The notes under the pieces were generated by a model. That model saw only the letters and a program-made list of their open reading frames with translations, was not told the origin of the DNA and did no database searches. Below, piece after piece: positions 22,752 to 30,787 of a DNA stretch of 64,000 bases. The translations under genes and the position numbers were made by a program. How positions within the stretch are numbered: position 1 is the first letter of the stretch; each line of letters starts with the position of its first letter. The stretch is from Rhodopseudomonas pseudopalustris. GTDB lineage: Bacteria; Pseudomonadota; Alphaproteobacteria; Rhizobiales; Xanthobacteraceae. Location: assembly GCF_900110435.1 (NCBI RefSeq), contig NZ_FODT01000002.1, positions 248,001-312,000 on the forward strand, read 5' to 3'.

Positions 22752-23732
22752 TCAGCGCCGGCCGCGCACGCGCAGGCCGGGCGCCGGGCGCTCCTGCAGC
22801 ACCTCGCGGCGGAAGCGGAACAACGCCGCGGGCCGTCCGCCTGTTCGTGTCGACATCTCGCCGGTCGGTTCGACCAGCGCGCCGGCCTCGACCAGCCGGC
22901 GGAAATTCTGTTTGTGCAGATGACGCCCCGAGATCGCTTCCACGGTATGTTGCAACTCGGTGAGTGTGAATTCCGGCGGCAGAAGTTCAAACACCACCGG
23001 TCGGTACTTCAGCTTGGCGCGCAGCCGCGCGATCGCGGTGGCGAGAATCCGGCGATGGTCGAACCGCATCGCCAGGCCGAGCGGCGGCACCTTGGCGCGC
23101 GAAAGCGCTGCGGGTCGGCCATCGCGCCGCGCCTCTTCGATCAGGCCGGCTTCGTAGAGCAGTTCGTAGCGATCGAGCACGCGTTCCTCGTCCCATTGTG
23201 CGCCGTCGATGCCGAAATACAGCCGGACGCGATCCCTGCGGGCGAGCGCGCGCGCGGTGTCGGCCTGCTCGGCTTGCCCGGCCCATGCGGTGAGTTCGGG
23301 GATGATGTCGCGCTCGATGATCTCCGGCCGGTTCTCGCGCCAGTCTTCCCACGGAAAGAAGCGGTACCACGGCTCGAAGGTCGCGCCGGCGGCGTTGTCG
23401 ACCGCGCGGGTCAGCGCCAGATAGCCGATCGAGGCGACATGGACGTCGGTGTCACCGAGCCGCGCATGGCGGCCGCGGTCGCCGAAGGTGTAGAGCTGCT
23501 CGACATAGCCCAACCGCAGCCCGGTCTGTTCCTCCACCCAGGCGCGCAGCCCGATTTCAAGCGTGCGATGGGAGATCGCGTCGAACGGGCCGTAGGGCAG
23601 GCCGATCAGGTTGTTGCCGCCTGACGCCGTCAGAATCAGCGGCTCGTTGTTCTCGATTGCGACGATGGCTGCGGTCAGCCCGATCTCGATCGGAATCGGG
23701 AGACTGTCGCCGGTCGAGGGCTTGTCGCTCAT
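22752..23732 (-). CDS. nadQ: NadQ-type transcriptional regulator of NAD synthesis (COG4111)
   Basis: 326 aa from ATG at 23732. The N-terminal half is NUDIX-like (IEIGLTAAIVAIENNEPLIL, SGGNNLIGLPYGPFDAISH), but the NUDIX box is degenerate: LRAWVEEQTGLRL lacks the canonical REUxEE spacing. That fits a sensor rather than a hydrolase. The C-terminal half is a winged-helix region (FTLTELQHTVEAISGRHLHK, NFRRLVEAGALVEP). It is known in alphaproteobacteria as a repressor of nad genes. The nadABC operon with matching palindromes is 9 kb away. The last codons are shared with the 33-bp repeat. Confidence 0.8.
   Translation of the reverse strand: MSDKPSTGDSLPIPIEIGLTAAIVAIENNEPLILTASGGNNLIGLPYGPFDAISHRTLEIGLRAWVEEQTGLRLGYVEQLYTFGDRGRHARLGDTDVHVASIGYLALTRAVDNAAGATFEPWYRFFPWEDWRENRPEIIERDIIPELTAWAGQAEQADTARALARRDRVRLYFGIDGAQWDEERVLDRYELLYEAGLIEEARRDGRPAALSRAKVPPLGLAMRFDHRRILATAIARLRAKLKYRPVVFELLPPEFTLTELQHTVEAISGRHLHKQNFRRLVEAGALVEPTGEMSTRTGGRPAALFRFRREVLQERPAPGLRVRGRR
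22781..22813. repeat. right copy of the 33-bp direct repeat, inside the nadQ 3' end
   Basis: Pairs with 18581-18613 (32 of 33 identical). It encodes the FRREVLQERPAPG region of NadQ about 10 codons before its stop. Confidence 0.75.
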
Positions 23733-23745
23733 GCGGCTGCGATCG

Positions 23746-24252
23746 TCATTCGAGATCGATGCGGAACGGCTGGCCGTCGACGCTGATACTGCCGGGACCG
23801 ATCCTATCCAACGCCCGCAGCATTCGCCCATCGCGACCGAGCGCGCGATCGGCCAGCGTGACGATCAGCCGGTTCGGGGAGGCGCTCGGCGACGCGTCGC
23901 GGATCTGCTGTGCGATCACCGCCTCGTCGCGATGCGGGTTCAGCGCGCAGGCGGCCGCGAAGGCGCTCGCCGTGGAGCGGCTGATGCCGGCGTAGCAATG
24001 CACCACCAGCGGCGCGGCGCGGTCCCAGGCGCGGACGAACTCCAGCACCTGGACGATGTGCTCATCGTTGGGCGCGACGAAGCCGTCGATCTGTTCGGTG
24101 ATGTCGTCCATCGAGATGCGCAGATGGTTGGCCTCCAGCACCGACGGCGGCCGCTTGACCTGGCCGACATCGGCCATCACCGACAGCACGTGGCTGGCGC
24201 GGGTCGCGGCGACGGTCGGATGCAATGCTGCGAGCGAGCAGACGTGAATCAT
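23746..24252 (-). CDS. protein tyrosine / dual-specificity phosphatase
   Basis: 168 aa. The catalytic P-loop HCYAGISRS matches HCx5R(S/T), with the general-acid region around ISMDDITEQ upstream. It is the small cytoplasmic PTP type found in Rhizobiales. GGAAGG precedes the ATG. It ends 13 bases before nadQ starts, so the two are probably cotranscribed. The substrate is unknown. Confidence 0.85.
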   Translation of the reverse strand: MIHVCSLAALHPTVAATRASHVLSVMADVGQVKRPPSVLEANHLRISMDDITEQIDGFVAPNDEHIVQVLEFVRAWDRAAPLVVHCYAGISRSTASAFAAACALNPHRDEAVIAQQIRDASPSASPNRLIVTLADRALGRDGRMLRALDRIGPGSISVDGQPFRIDLE

Positions 24253-24360
24253 GAGGCCTTCCGGAGTTGGCGCGATCTTAATCCTGCGCCGCTTGCGGTG
24301 AAAGCGCGATGACGGCGCGCGCCCCGCGTCGAGCGAAGCCGGTTTGCGGGATGAAACGCG

Positions 24361-24984
24361 TCAGGAACCTGGCTCGCACAGCGCCTGGAACCGCGTCAGA
24401 AAGCGTTTCTCGGCCTTTCCGGCCGACCACGGCGTCAGATAGTCGTCCTGCATCGTCTGCGGCAGGCCGGGATCGCTGCCGAACAGCCGCTTGGCCTCGG
24501 CCTTGGTGAAGCCGGCGAGGCTGGTGGCTTCGAGATAGGCGGCGCCGCGGTCGGCGGCCTTGATCTGGCGTTCGATCGCCTCGTCGAGCGCGGCCGGCAG
24601 GCCGAATCGGATGTGGATCGCTGCCAGCAGCCGCCGCTCGACGGCCTTGTAGGATTCGCCGATCACCGCCTTGAACGGCGAGATCATGTCGCCGATCACG
24701 TATTCTGGGGCGTCGTGCAGCAGGGCCGCCAGCCGCAACCGCGCGTCGATCCTGGGATTGCGCTCGCGCATCACCGCCTCGACCAGCAGGGTGTGCTGCG
24801 CCACCGAGAAGATATGGGCGCCGCTGGTCTGTCCGTTCCAGCGCGCCACCCGCGCCAGGCCGTGGGCGATGTCCTCGACTTCGACATCGAGCGGCGAGGG
24901 GTCGAGCAGATCGAGCCGGCGGCCCGACAGCATCCGCTGCCAGACCCGGCCTGCGGCTTGCGATGTCTTGGGAAGGGTGGTCAT
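24361..24984 (-). CDS. HD-domain hydrolase, YfbR-like nucleotidase
   Basis: 207 aa. Metal-binding H and HD residues appear in order: FSVAQHTLLV, LRLAALLHDAPEYVIGD (the HD motif), then KAADRGAAYLEA. The opening RVWQRMLSGRRLDLLDPSPLDV is typical of YfbR-type 5'-deoxynucleotidase relatives in alphaproteobacteria. It probably acts on phosphorylated nucleosides; the specificity is not readable. It is separated by about 110 bases from the phosphatase gene. Confidence 0.8.
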   Translation of the reverse strand: MTTLPKTSQAAGRVWQRMLSGRRLDLLDPSPLDVEVEDIAHGLARVARWNGQTSGAHIFSVAQHTLLVEAVMRERNPRIDARLRLAALLHDAPEYVIGDMISPFKAVIGESYKAVERRLLAAIHIRFGLPAALDEAIERQIKAADRGAAYLEATSLAGFTKAEAKRLFGSDPGLPQTMQDDYLTPWSAGKAEKRFLTRFQALCEPGS

Positions 24985-25057
24985 GGCAGGTCGAGGCGAC
25001 GTCCGGGTTCCGGTGCGGCCATCGCGGAAGCCGCGGCGGCGTCACCGACATATAGAA

Positions 25058-25102
25058 CATGATCCCGAAAAATGGGCGCCGGTTCTTTCGAAAAAATCAT
25101 GC
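25058..25102. repeat. Rhizobiales CATGAT palindromic repeat
   Basis: CATGATCCCGAAAAATGGGC on the left and a matching AAAAAATCATG on the right, with CGCCGGTTC in the middle. This is the common dispersed palindrome of Rhizobiales. It lies in the 280-base gap between the HD gene and the 56-aa ORF. Confidence 0.75.
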
Positions 25103-25262
25103 TCGAACAAGAATCTAGAGCTGCATGACAATGCGAAGATCCGGCATTCAGCTCCAGCAGTCTGCCCGAACTAAGCCACCGTCTCGGCTCAGTTCTGCAC
25201 GATCTTGTGGATAGGCTGATCATCCTTGTGCTGGTGGGCGCGTTGCACCAAGGGGGAATGCC

Positions 25263-25433
25263 ATGGGGATGACCGATCGCCGCGAGGCGGACCGATCACA
25301 GGCCGAAGACGGAAGCCGTCAGGCCGCTCCGGAAGTGCCGTTGCAAGAACTGCAACAGGAAAACGATTCTCTGAAAGAGCTGGTGGTGAGCCTGTCGGAG
25401 CTGGTGATCAAGCGGGTCGCCGATCAGCGCTGA
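25263..25433 (+). CDS. 56-aa coiled-coil small protein
   Basis: Starts at ATG 25263 after AGGGGGAA; a second Met lies two codons on. The N-terminus is polar. The second half has heptad leucines, LQELQQENDSLKELVVSLSE then LVIKRV, a short coiled coil or zipper. Similar mini-proteins with an LKELVVSLSE core are common in Bradyrhizobium relatives, from memory. Its stop overlaps the convergent tag gene by 10 bases. The role is unknown. Confidence 0.6.
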   Translation: MGMTDRREADRSQAEDGSRQAAPEVPLQELQQENDSLKELVVSLSELVIKRVADQR

Positions 25434-26077
25434 CGCCTTGCAGTCTGACGCGCCGGCGCCGCAGAACGTCGCGCCGGCCGTTGCATCGCGCCGCAGCGCG
25501 CATGGCAGTGGCAGCTCACCAGATGGTCGTTGACCATGCCGACCGCCTGCATGAATGCGTAGACGATCGTCGGACCGACGAATTTGAAGCCGCGCGCGGA
25601 AAGCTCCTTTGAAATCTTCACCGACAGCGGCGTCGAGGCCGGCACGCCCGCGGTGGTCTTGAACGCGTTGACCTTCGGCGCGCCGCCGACAAAGTCCCAC
25701 AGCAATTTCGAAAAGCCCGGTCCCTCTTCCTGGATCTTCAGCCACGCCTTGGCGCTGCCGATCGCGCCGTCGATCTTGGCGCGGTTGCGGACGATGCCGA
25801 CGTCGTTCATCAGCTCCTGAATCTTGGCCGCGTCGTAGCGGGCGATCTTCGCGGGATCGAAATCGTCGAAGGCCCGACGGAAGTTGTCGCGCTTGCGCAG
25901 GATCGTGATCCACGACAGCCCGGCCTGGAAGCCGTCGAGGATCAGTTTCTCGAACAATGCGCGGTCGTCATATTCCGGCACGCCCCATTCATTGTCGTGA
26001 TACGCGACGTAAAGCGGATCGTCGCCGGGCCACGGGCAACGCGTCAATCCGTCGTCGTGCAGGCGCGCAGCGGTCAT
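25424..26077 (-). CDS. tag: DNA-3-methyladenine glycosylase I
   Basis: 217 aa. Removes 3-methyladenine from alkylated DNA (base excision repair). It has the family start RCPWPGDDPLYVAYHDNEWGVP with zinc-binding Cys, FEKLILDGFQAGLSWITILRKR, and the late HLVSCHCHARC motif supplying His and Cys ligands. The C-terminal RPARRSAAPARQTARRQR tail is an extension. Its ATG overlaps the ygfZ stop by 4 bases (ATGA), so ygfZ-tag is an operon. Confidence 0.93.
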   Translation of the reverse strand: MTAARLHDDGLTRCPWPGDDPLYVAYHDNEWGVPEYDDRALFEKLILDGFQAGLSWITILRKRDNFRRAFDDFDPAKIARYDAAKIQELMNDVGIVRNRAKIDGAIGSAKAWLKIQEEGPGFSKLLWDFVGGAPKVNAFKTTAGVPASTPLSVKISKELSARGFKFVGPTIVYAFMQAVGMVNDHLVSCHCHARCGAMQRPARRSAAPARQTARRQR

Positions 26078-26955
26078 GCAACGGTCCTGCGCGTGATCGG
26101 CTTCAGCTCGTCCGGATCGGCGAGGCGCAACGTGATGCCTCCGGCGCTAATCGGCAGCGACGCGTCGCGCGCATCGGCGACGCGGTCGATCCGCAGCAGA
26201 GCTAATCCGTGGCCATCGACCGAGGAGCCCATGGTGCCGACCGATTTCTCGCCGGCGATGATTTCGGCGCCTGCTTCCGGCCCCGCGCCGTCGAGCAGCA
26301 CGCGCACGATGCGGGTGCGCGCGGTGCCGCGATGATGCATCCGCGACACCACCTCCTGGCCGATGTAGCAGCCCTTGCCGAAGTCGACGCCGTGCAGCCG
26401 GTCCATATTGGACTCGTGCGGGAAGGCGTCGCCATAGGCGAAGTCGACGCCGCCCGCCGGCGCGCCGCAGGCGATGCGATGCGCCTCATAGGCCGCAACG
26501 TCCACCAGTTCCGCACCGATCGCGGCGGCGGTCTTCTGCGCCAGCAGCTCGGGCGTGAGGATACGCCAGCCGAGATCGTCGTGGCGCGGATCGGCGAAGG
26601 CGAGTTCCGGCGTCTCGGCCGGCGCGCCGCCCCACGCCGCGAGCACGCCGAGCCGGTCGGACAGGTTCTCGATCAGCACCTTGGCGCGCAGCTTGTAGAA
26701 TTTCAGCTTGTCGGCGAGTGGCTGCGCCAGGGCTTTCGGGCAGTCGATCAGGAAACCGCCGTCGTCCGCCGCCGCGCTTTCGGTGATGAGGAAATCGGCG
26801 ACGATCTTGCCCTGCGGCGTCAGCAACGCCCCGAACCGGCCGAGTCCCGGCTTCAGCAGTGTCAGATCGGTGGTGACCAGGCCGTTCAGCAGGTGGCGCG
26901 CGTCGGCGCCGCTGATCTTGATCACGCCGCGGTCGGGGAGAAAGGCTGCCTTCAT
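26074..26955 (-). CDS. ygfZ: YgfZ/GcvT-like folate-binding protein
   Basis: 293 aa. It supports Fe-S cluster enzymes in a folate-dependent way. The diagnostic motif KGCYIGQEVVSRMHHRGTAR is present with its conserved Cys. The N-terminus DRGVIKISGADARHLLNGLVTTDL is the typical aminomethyltransferase-like fold. Length and motif make this a standard member. It heads a two-gene unit with tag. Confidence 0.92.
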   Translation of the reverse strand: MKAAFLPDRGVIKISGADARHLLNGLVTTDLTLLKPGLGRFGALLTPQGKIVADFLITESAAADDGGFLIDCPKALAQPLADKLKFYKLRAKVLIENLSDRLGVLAAWGGAPAETPELAFADPRHDDLGWRILTPELLAQKTAAAIGAELVDVAAYEAHRIACGAPAGGVDFAYGDAFPHESNMDRLHGVDFGKGCYIGQEVVSRMHHRGTARTRIVRVLLDGAGPEAGAEIIAGEKSVGTMGSSVDGHGLALLRIDRVADARDASLPISAGGITLRLADPDELKPITRRTVA

Positions 26956-27072
26956 TGCATTCTCTCGTGGCGCCGGTCAGGAACTTCCTTGCGGAAACGC
27001 ACCGGCTGGATAAGACATCCCAAGGTAAGCGGCCCGGCTTCGGCCAACAAGAGTAGAGGGCACTGAGCACCC

Positions 27073-28407
27073 ATGACCGCGACATTCGACACCGTTCTGA
27101 AGGGCGCCACCATCGTCAACCACGATGGCGAGGGCGTCGGCGACATCGGCATCACCGGCGGCCGGATTGCGGCGCTGGGCTCGCTCGGCGCTGCGTCGGC
27201 GGGAGAGACGATCGACTGCCGTGGGCTGCACGTGCTGCCCGGCGTGATCGATACCCAGGTGCATTTCCGCGAGCCGGGTCTGACCCACAAGGAAGATCTC
27301 GAAACCGGCTCGCGCAGCGCGGTGCTGGGGGGCGTCACCGCGGTGTTCGAGATGCCGAATACCAATCCGCTCACGGTGACGGCGGAGACTTTCGCCGACA
27401 AGGTGAAGCGTGCCGAACACCGGATGCATTGCGACTTCGCCTTCTTCATCGGCGGCACCCGCGACAATGTCGATGAGCTGCCGCAGCTCGAGCGCGCCCG
27501 CGGCTGCGCCGGCGTGAAGGTGTTCATCGGCTCGTCGACCGGCAGCCTGCTGGTCGAGGACGATCCGAGCCTGCGGCGGATCCTCAGCGTGATCCAGCGT
27601 CGCGCCGCATTTCATGCCGAGGATGAGTATCGCCTCAACGACCGCAAGGGCGAACGGATCGAGGGCGATCCGCGCTCGCATCCGGTGTGGCGCGACGACA
27701 TCGCCGCCTTGACCGCGACGCAGCGGCTGGTGGCGATCGCGCGCGAGACAGGTAAGCGCATCCACGTGCTGCACATCTCGACCCGACAGGAGATGGAGTT
27801 TTTGCGCGACCACAAGGACGTCGCTTCGGTCGAAGTGACGCCGCACCACCTCACGCTGGTGGCGCCGGACTGCTACGAGCGGCTCGGCACCCGCGCGCAG
27901 ATGAACCCGCCGGTGCGCGACGCCTGGCATCGCGATGGCCTGTGGCACGGGCTGGCGCAGGGCGTCGTCGACGTGCTCGGCTCCGATCATGCGCCGCACA
28001 CGATCGAGGAGAAGGCCAAGACCTACCCGGCCTCGCCCTCCGGCATGACCGGCGTGCAGACGCTGGTGCCGACCATGCTGGATCACGTCAATGCCGGGAA
28101 ATTGTCGCTGGCCCGCTTCGTCGATCTCACCAGCGCCGGGCCGGCGCGGCTGTTCGACATCGCCTGCAAGGGCCGGATCGCCGCCGGCTACGACGCCGAT
28201 TTCACCGTGGTCGACCTCAAGCGCAGCGAGACCATCACCAACGAGCAGGTCGCCTCGCGGGCCGGCTGGACGCCCTATGACGGCGTCCGCGTCACCGGCT
28301 GGCCGGTCGGCACTTTCGTGCGCGGCGCCAAGGTGATGTGGCAGGGCGAATTGACGACGCCATCGACCGGCGAGCCGGTGCGCTTCCTCGAGACGCTGAA
28401 GTCCTGA
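27073..28407 (+). CDS. pyrC: dihydroorotase (class I)
   Basis: 444 aa. Cyclises carbamoyl-aspartate to dihydroorotate in pyrimidine synthesis. The metal site is seen in VIDTQVHFREPGLTHKED, the carboxylated-Lys region in GVKVFIGSSTG, and further ligands in HAEDEYRL, HVLHISTRQE, VTPHHLTL and DVLGSDHAPHT, with an intact Asp. In VIDTQVHFRE, one residue differs from the more usual DxHxH (here DTQVHF). Allantoinase and hydantoinase are near relatives, but dihydroorotase is the best fit. AGAGGG precedes the start. Confidence 0.85.
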   Translation: MTATFDTVLKGATIVNHDGEGVGDIGITGGRIAALGSLGAASAGETIDCRGLHVLPGVIDTQVHFREPGLTHKEDLETGSRSAVLGGVTAVFEMPNTNPLTVTAETFADKVKRAEHRMHCDFAFFIGGTRDNVDELPQLERARGCAGVKVFIGSSTGSLLVEDDPSLRRILSVIQRRAAFHAEDEYRLNDRKGERIEGDPRSHPVWRDDIAALTATQRLVAIARETGKRIHVLHISTRQEMEFLRDHKDVASVEVTPHHLTLVAPDCYERLGTRAQMNPPVRDAWHRDGLWHGLAQGVVDVLGSDHAPHTIEEKAKTYPASPSGMTGVQTLVPTMLDHVNAGKLSLARFVDLTSAGPARLFDIACKGRIAAGYDADFTVVDLKRSETITNEQVASRAGWTPYDGVRVTGWPVGTFVRGAKVMWQGELTTPSTGEPVRFLETLKS

Positions 28408-28680
28408 CGCAGCAGGATCGATCCCAACAGGAGATGGCGCTGCGCCGGCGGACGAGATGCCGCACCCCGGCGGCGCCTGCGGCACGGAACCGCAGTCAGG
28501 GATTCTGCGTATCCCCCAAGCGAGCATTTTCAGCGACGATCGTCGGGACGATTCGGCCGCGCACGCCGAAGCGGGCTTGAGAACGTTTGGTTAACAGCAA
28601 ATCAACGAAACAGGCGCTTACTTCGAATTCGCAACGATCGCCGGGTCGTCGAGTGACGGATACGCGGAGAGGGATTCCAG

Positions 28681-28836
28681 ATGGAAGCTCAGAAGATCGC
28701 GGTCGAAGCCATCGTCGCCTTGACCGGAGGTGACCGGACGGTGGTGACCGAATTCATCCGTCGGTCCTATCTGGCCGGGATCAAGGACCCGAAGCGGCTG
28801 ACCTTCAAGGGTCTGCAGGCGTTCGCGCCTCACTGA
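28681..28836 (+). CDS. 51-aa hypothetical protein
   Basis: ATG at 28681 with GAGAGGGA 6-13 bases upstream, an unusually good ribosome site. The frame MEAQKIAVEAIVALTGGDRT...FIRRSYLAGIKDPKRL is a plausible compact helical protein. No family recognised. It lies 270 bases beyond pyrC in the same direction and converges on the 87-aa gene. The 28408-28680 interval itself shows no other feature. Confidence 0.5.
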   Translation: MEAQKIAVEAIVALTGGDRTVVTEFIRRSYLAGIKDPKRLTFKGLQAFAPH

Positions 28837-28939
28837 TCCAGACGGCGGTCGATCGTCATGCGGGATGCTCGGACTTGATCCGGGCAATCATCACGCTTTC
28901 GCAAGGCAGACGGATCGCCGGGTCGACCGGCGACGGCCG

Positions 28940-29203
28940 CTACTGCTTGGCCATCGCGACCGAAAACTCGCCGTTCCGCACCCGCCCGGGCAAGCCTTCG
29001 ACGAACTTGGCCACGGCGTCCTCGCCATAGGTTCCGACGAGTTCCGCGAAGGCGGTGAACAGGCTGGCCTGCGCCAGGCAATCGCCGTCCACCCCGTCAT
29101 GCAGAGCTTCGGCCCAGGCTTCGCTGAGATAGCTGAGCGCCGTCTGCTTCTGCTCGCGGTCAGCCTGCATGTCGCGATCGGTCGGATAAGTCGTGAGGCT
29201 CAT
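28940..29203 (-). CDS. 87-aa hypothetical protein
   Basis: Starts at ATG 29203 (MSLTTYPTDRDMQADREQ); a TTG four codons earlier is less likely. It is helical and acidic, with HDGVDGDCLAQASLFTAFAELVGTYGEDAVAKFV. No domain recognised, no signal peptide. Coding-like composition and a sensible start support it. Confidence 0.6.
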   Translation of the reverse strand: MSLTTYPTDRDMQADREQKQTALSYLSEAWAEALHDGVDGDCLAQASLFTAFAELVGTYGEDAVAKFVEGLPGRVRNGEFSVAMAKQ

Positions 29204-29334
29204 GAAACTCAACAAGGTGGGGCGCGATCCACTGCGGATCGGCGATGTCGAAGTGTTACCACGAGCGGTGCGCGGGGCTAGGGCAGTTCTTTAGGAAAGG
29301 TTAATGGCCCGGGATAAACGCCCCAGACCGGCTT

Positions 29335-29724
29335 TCAATTCGCGTATCGGGCGGTGAGGTCGCGGGAGATCCGCGAGCCTTCCTCGAGATAACGGCGGAT
29401 CGCCACCCGAGCGGCCGGCGTGCAGGTCCGATAGGTCTGCTGGAACCCGTTGTAGCCGCGGTTGAAGCCGGCGATCAGCCTGGTCCGGCGTTCGCCGGAG
29501 GGGGTTTCGGCGTCGATCAGCGCCTGCATCTCGTTGCGCCATTTGGCGCCTTCGTTGCTGCCGCAGACGCCGCGCAGATAATGCAGCGTTCCGAGGATTT
29601 CGGCGAATCGCTGCAGGTCGGCGTCGAACGGCGCGGCGCCATCCTGCGCCCGCGCGGGAGCGAGCGCCGCAGCCAGGCCACAGGTCGCAACCACGAGAAA
29701 AATGGCGAGCAGGCGCTTCAGCAT
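29335..29724 (-). CDS. TIGR02301 family periplasmic protein
   Basis: 129 aa from ATG 29724. The signal peptide is MLKRLLAIFLVVATCGLAAA with cleavage near PARAQ. The mature part contains LGTLHYLRGVCGSNEGAKWR and YRTCTPAARVAIRRYLEEGSR, with two conserved Cys that probably form a disulphide, the TIGR02301 pattern of Rhizobiales. Function unknown. It lies downstream of the NUDIX gene, about 60 bases away, on the same strand. Confidence 0.75.
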   Translation of the reverse strand: MLKRLLAIFLVVATCGLAAALAPARAQDGAAPFDADLQRFAEILGTLHYLRGVCGSNEGAKWRNEMQALIDAETPSGERRTRLIAGFNRGYNGFQQTYRTCTPAARVAIRRYLEEGSRISRDLTARYAN

Positions 29725-29785
29725 CAGGGGATCCCGTCGCGGCCTGATAGGCTTTTTCGGCCGCACCGGCAAGCCGGCTGGCCGC

Positions 29786-30211
29786 TCAGGTTCCGATCAG
29801 ACGGCGCGCGGCGGCGACGATGGCGGGCAGGCCTTCGGTGACCTTGAAATCGCCGATCGCCTCCGGAGCAACCCAGACGGCGTCGTCGAGTTCGTCGTTC
29901 AGCACCGGCTCGCCGGCGATCCAGCGCGCCGCGAAAGACAGGATCACGTAGTGCCCTGCATTGGCCGGTCCGGGCACCACCTCGCGCCATCCGGCAAAGC
30001 CGGCGATCCCGATCGTCAGCGCGGTCTCCTCGCGGACCTCGCGCTCCAGAGCGGCCTCGAGCGTCTCGCCAAATTCGACCCGCCCGCCCGGCAGCGAGTA
30101 GAGCCCCCGCCCAGGCGACCGCGCCCGGCGAACCAGCAGCACATCGCCGTCGCGAAAGATCGAGGCGCTGACGGCGATCTGGGGATGGCGGGGCGGCTCA
30201 GGCGGCGTCAC
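29786..30211 (-). CDS. NUDIX hydrolase
   Basis: 141 aa, GTG start at 30211. The NUDIX box is complete: GGRVEFGETLEAALEREVREETALTIG matches Gx5Ex7REUxEExxU closely enough for catalysis. It likely cleaves a nucleoside diphosphate derivative; the ADP-ribose pyrophosphatase-like COG1051 group is the nearest guess. It begins 5 bases after the 169-aa gene ends, so they form one unit. Confidence 0.85.
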   Translation of the reverse strand: MTPPEPPRHPQIAVSASIFRDGDVLLVRRARSPGRGLYSLPGGRVEFGETLEAALEREVREETALTIGIAGFAGWREVVPGPANAGHYVILSFAARWIAGEPVLNDELDDAVWVAPEAIGDFKVTEGLPAIVAAARRLIGT

Positions 30212-30216
30212 GGCGA

Positions 30217-30726
30217 TCAGTGCGCCATGATGTAGTCGACGTCGGCTTCGCTGCCCTGGCCGTTGATGACCCCGCCGGCGCGGCCGATCAGCGGCTTGAT
30301 CCAGCCGACCGCTTCTTCGGCGAGCCTGGCGCGGGTGGCGTCCTGCTGGGCGCCGCGCATCGCGTCGCCGACCGCCGTGAGGATGCTGGTCATGGTGTTG
30401 ACGATGTCGTCGAAGTCGGAACGGATGCCGGGATCGGCATTGTCATAGGCCTCGATGGCGAGGTCGCGGCCCTTGAAGTTCGATGCCCTGAAATGCTCGG
30501 CATAGGACAGCGGTTGCCAGCCGAGAAAATCCTCCGAACACTCCGGCATGTCCGGGATCATTTCGAGCAACATGACGGCTTCGTTGAAGTGGTTCAGATA
30601 GTCGGTCGCCAGCCCGGTGTTCGGATTGATGTTGGCAGCCGCAAGCTGCGCCGCACGCGCGACGGCGTCTGCGCCGCCCGGAGTGCTGGGGCGCGGTGAG
30701 GGGGTTGGTTGCGTCGAGGCCATCAT
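30217..30726 (-). CDS. hypothetical protein
   Basis: 169 aa from the first of two adjacent ATGs (30726, 30723). The Pro/Thr/Ser-rich N-terminus (STQPTPSPRPSTPGGA) precedes a helical body: LNHFNEAVMLLEMIPDMPEC, FLGWQPLSYAEHFRASNFKGRD and a C-terminal IKPLIGRAGGVINGQG. No family recognised. It is divergent from the SRAP gene with about 60 bases between, and first in a likely unit with the NUDIX gene. Confidence 0.65.
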   Translation of the reverse strand: MMASTQPTPSPRPSTPGGADAVARAAQLAAANINPNTGLATDYLNHFNEAVMLLEMIPDMPECSEDFLGWQPLSYAEHFRASNFKGRDLAIEAYDNADPGIRSDFDDIVNTMTSILTAVGDAMRGAQQDATRARLAEEAVGWIKPLIGRAGGVINGQGSEADVDYIMAH

Positions 30727-30787
30727 TAGTATTTTTGAATTACCGGAGTTAATAGGCCCTGAAGAATCCGGCTCGGAAGATTGCGGA

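Larger units (their letters stand above)
18581..22813. mobile_element. putative inserted two-gene island (SNF2 helicase plus unknown protein)
   Basis: The interval is bounded by the 33-bp direct repeat. It has visibly lower GC and different codon use from both neighbours and contains only two overlapping genes on the minus strand. The right repeat lies in the 3' end of nadQ; the left repeat is an orphan copy. No integrase, transposase or tRNA is inside, so mobility would have been supplied in trans or lost. The boundaries are inferred from the repeat. Confidence 0.6.
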
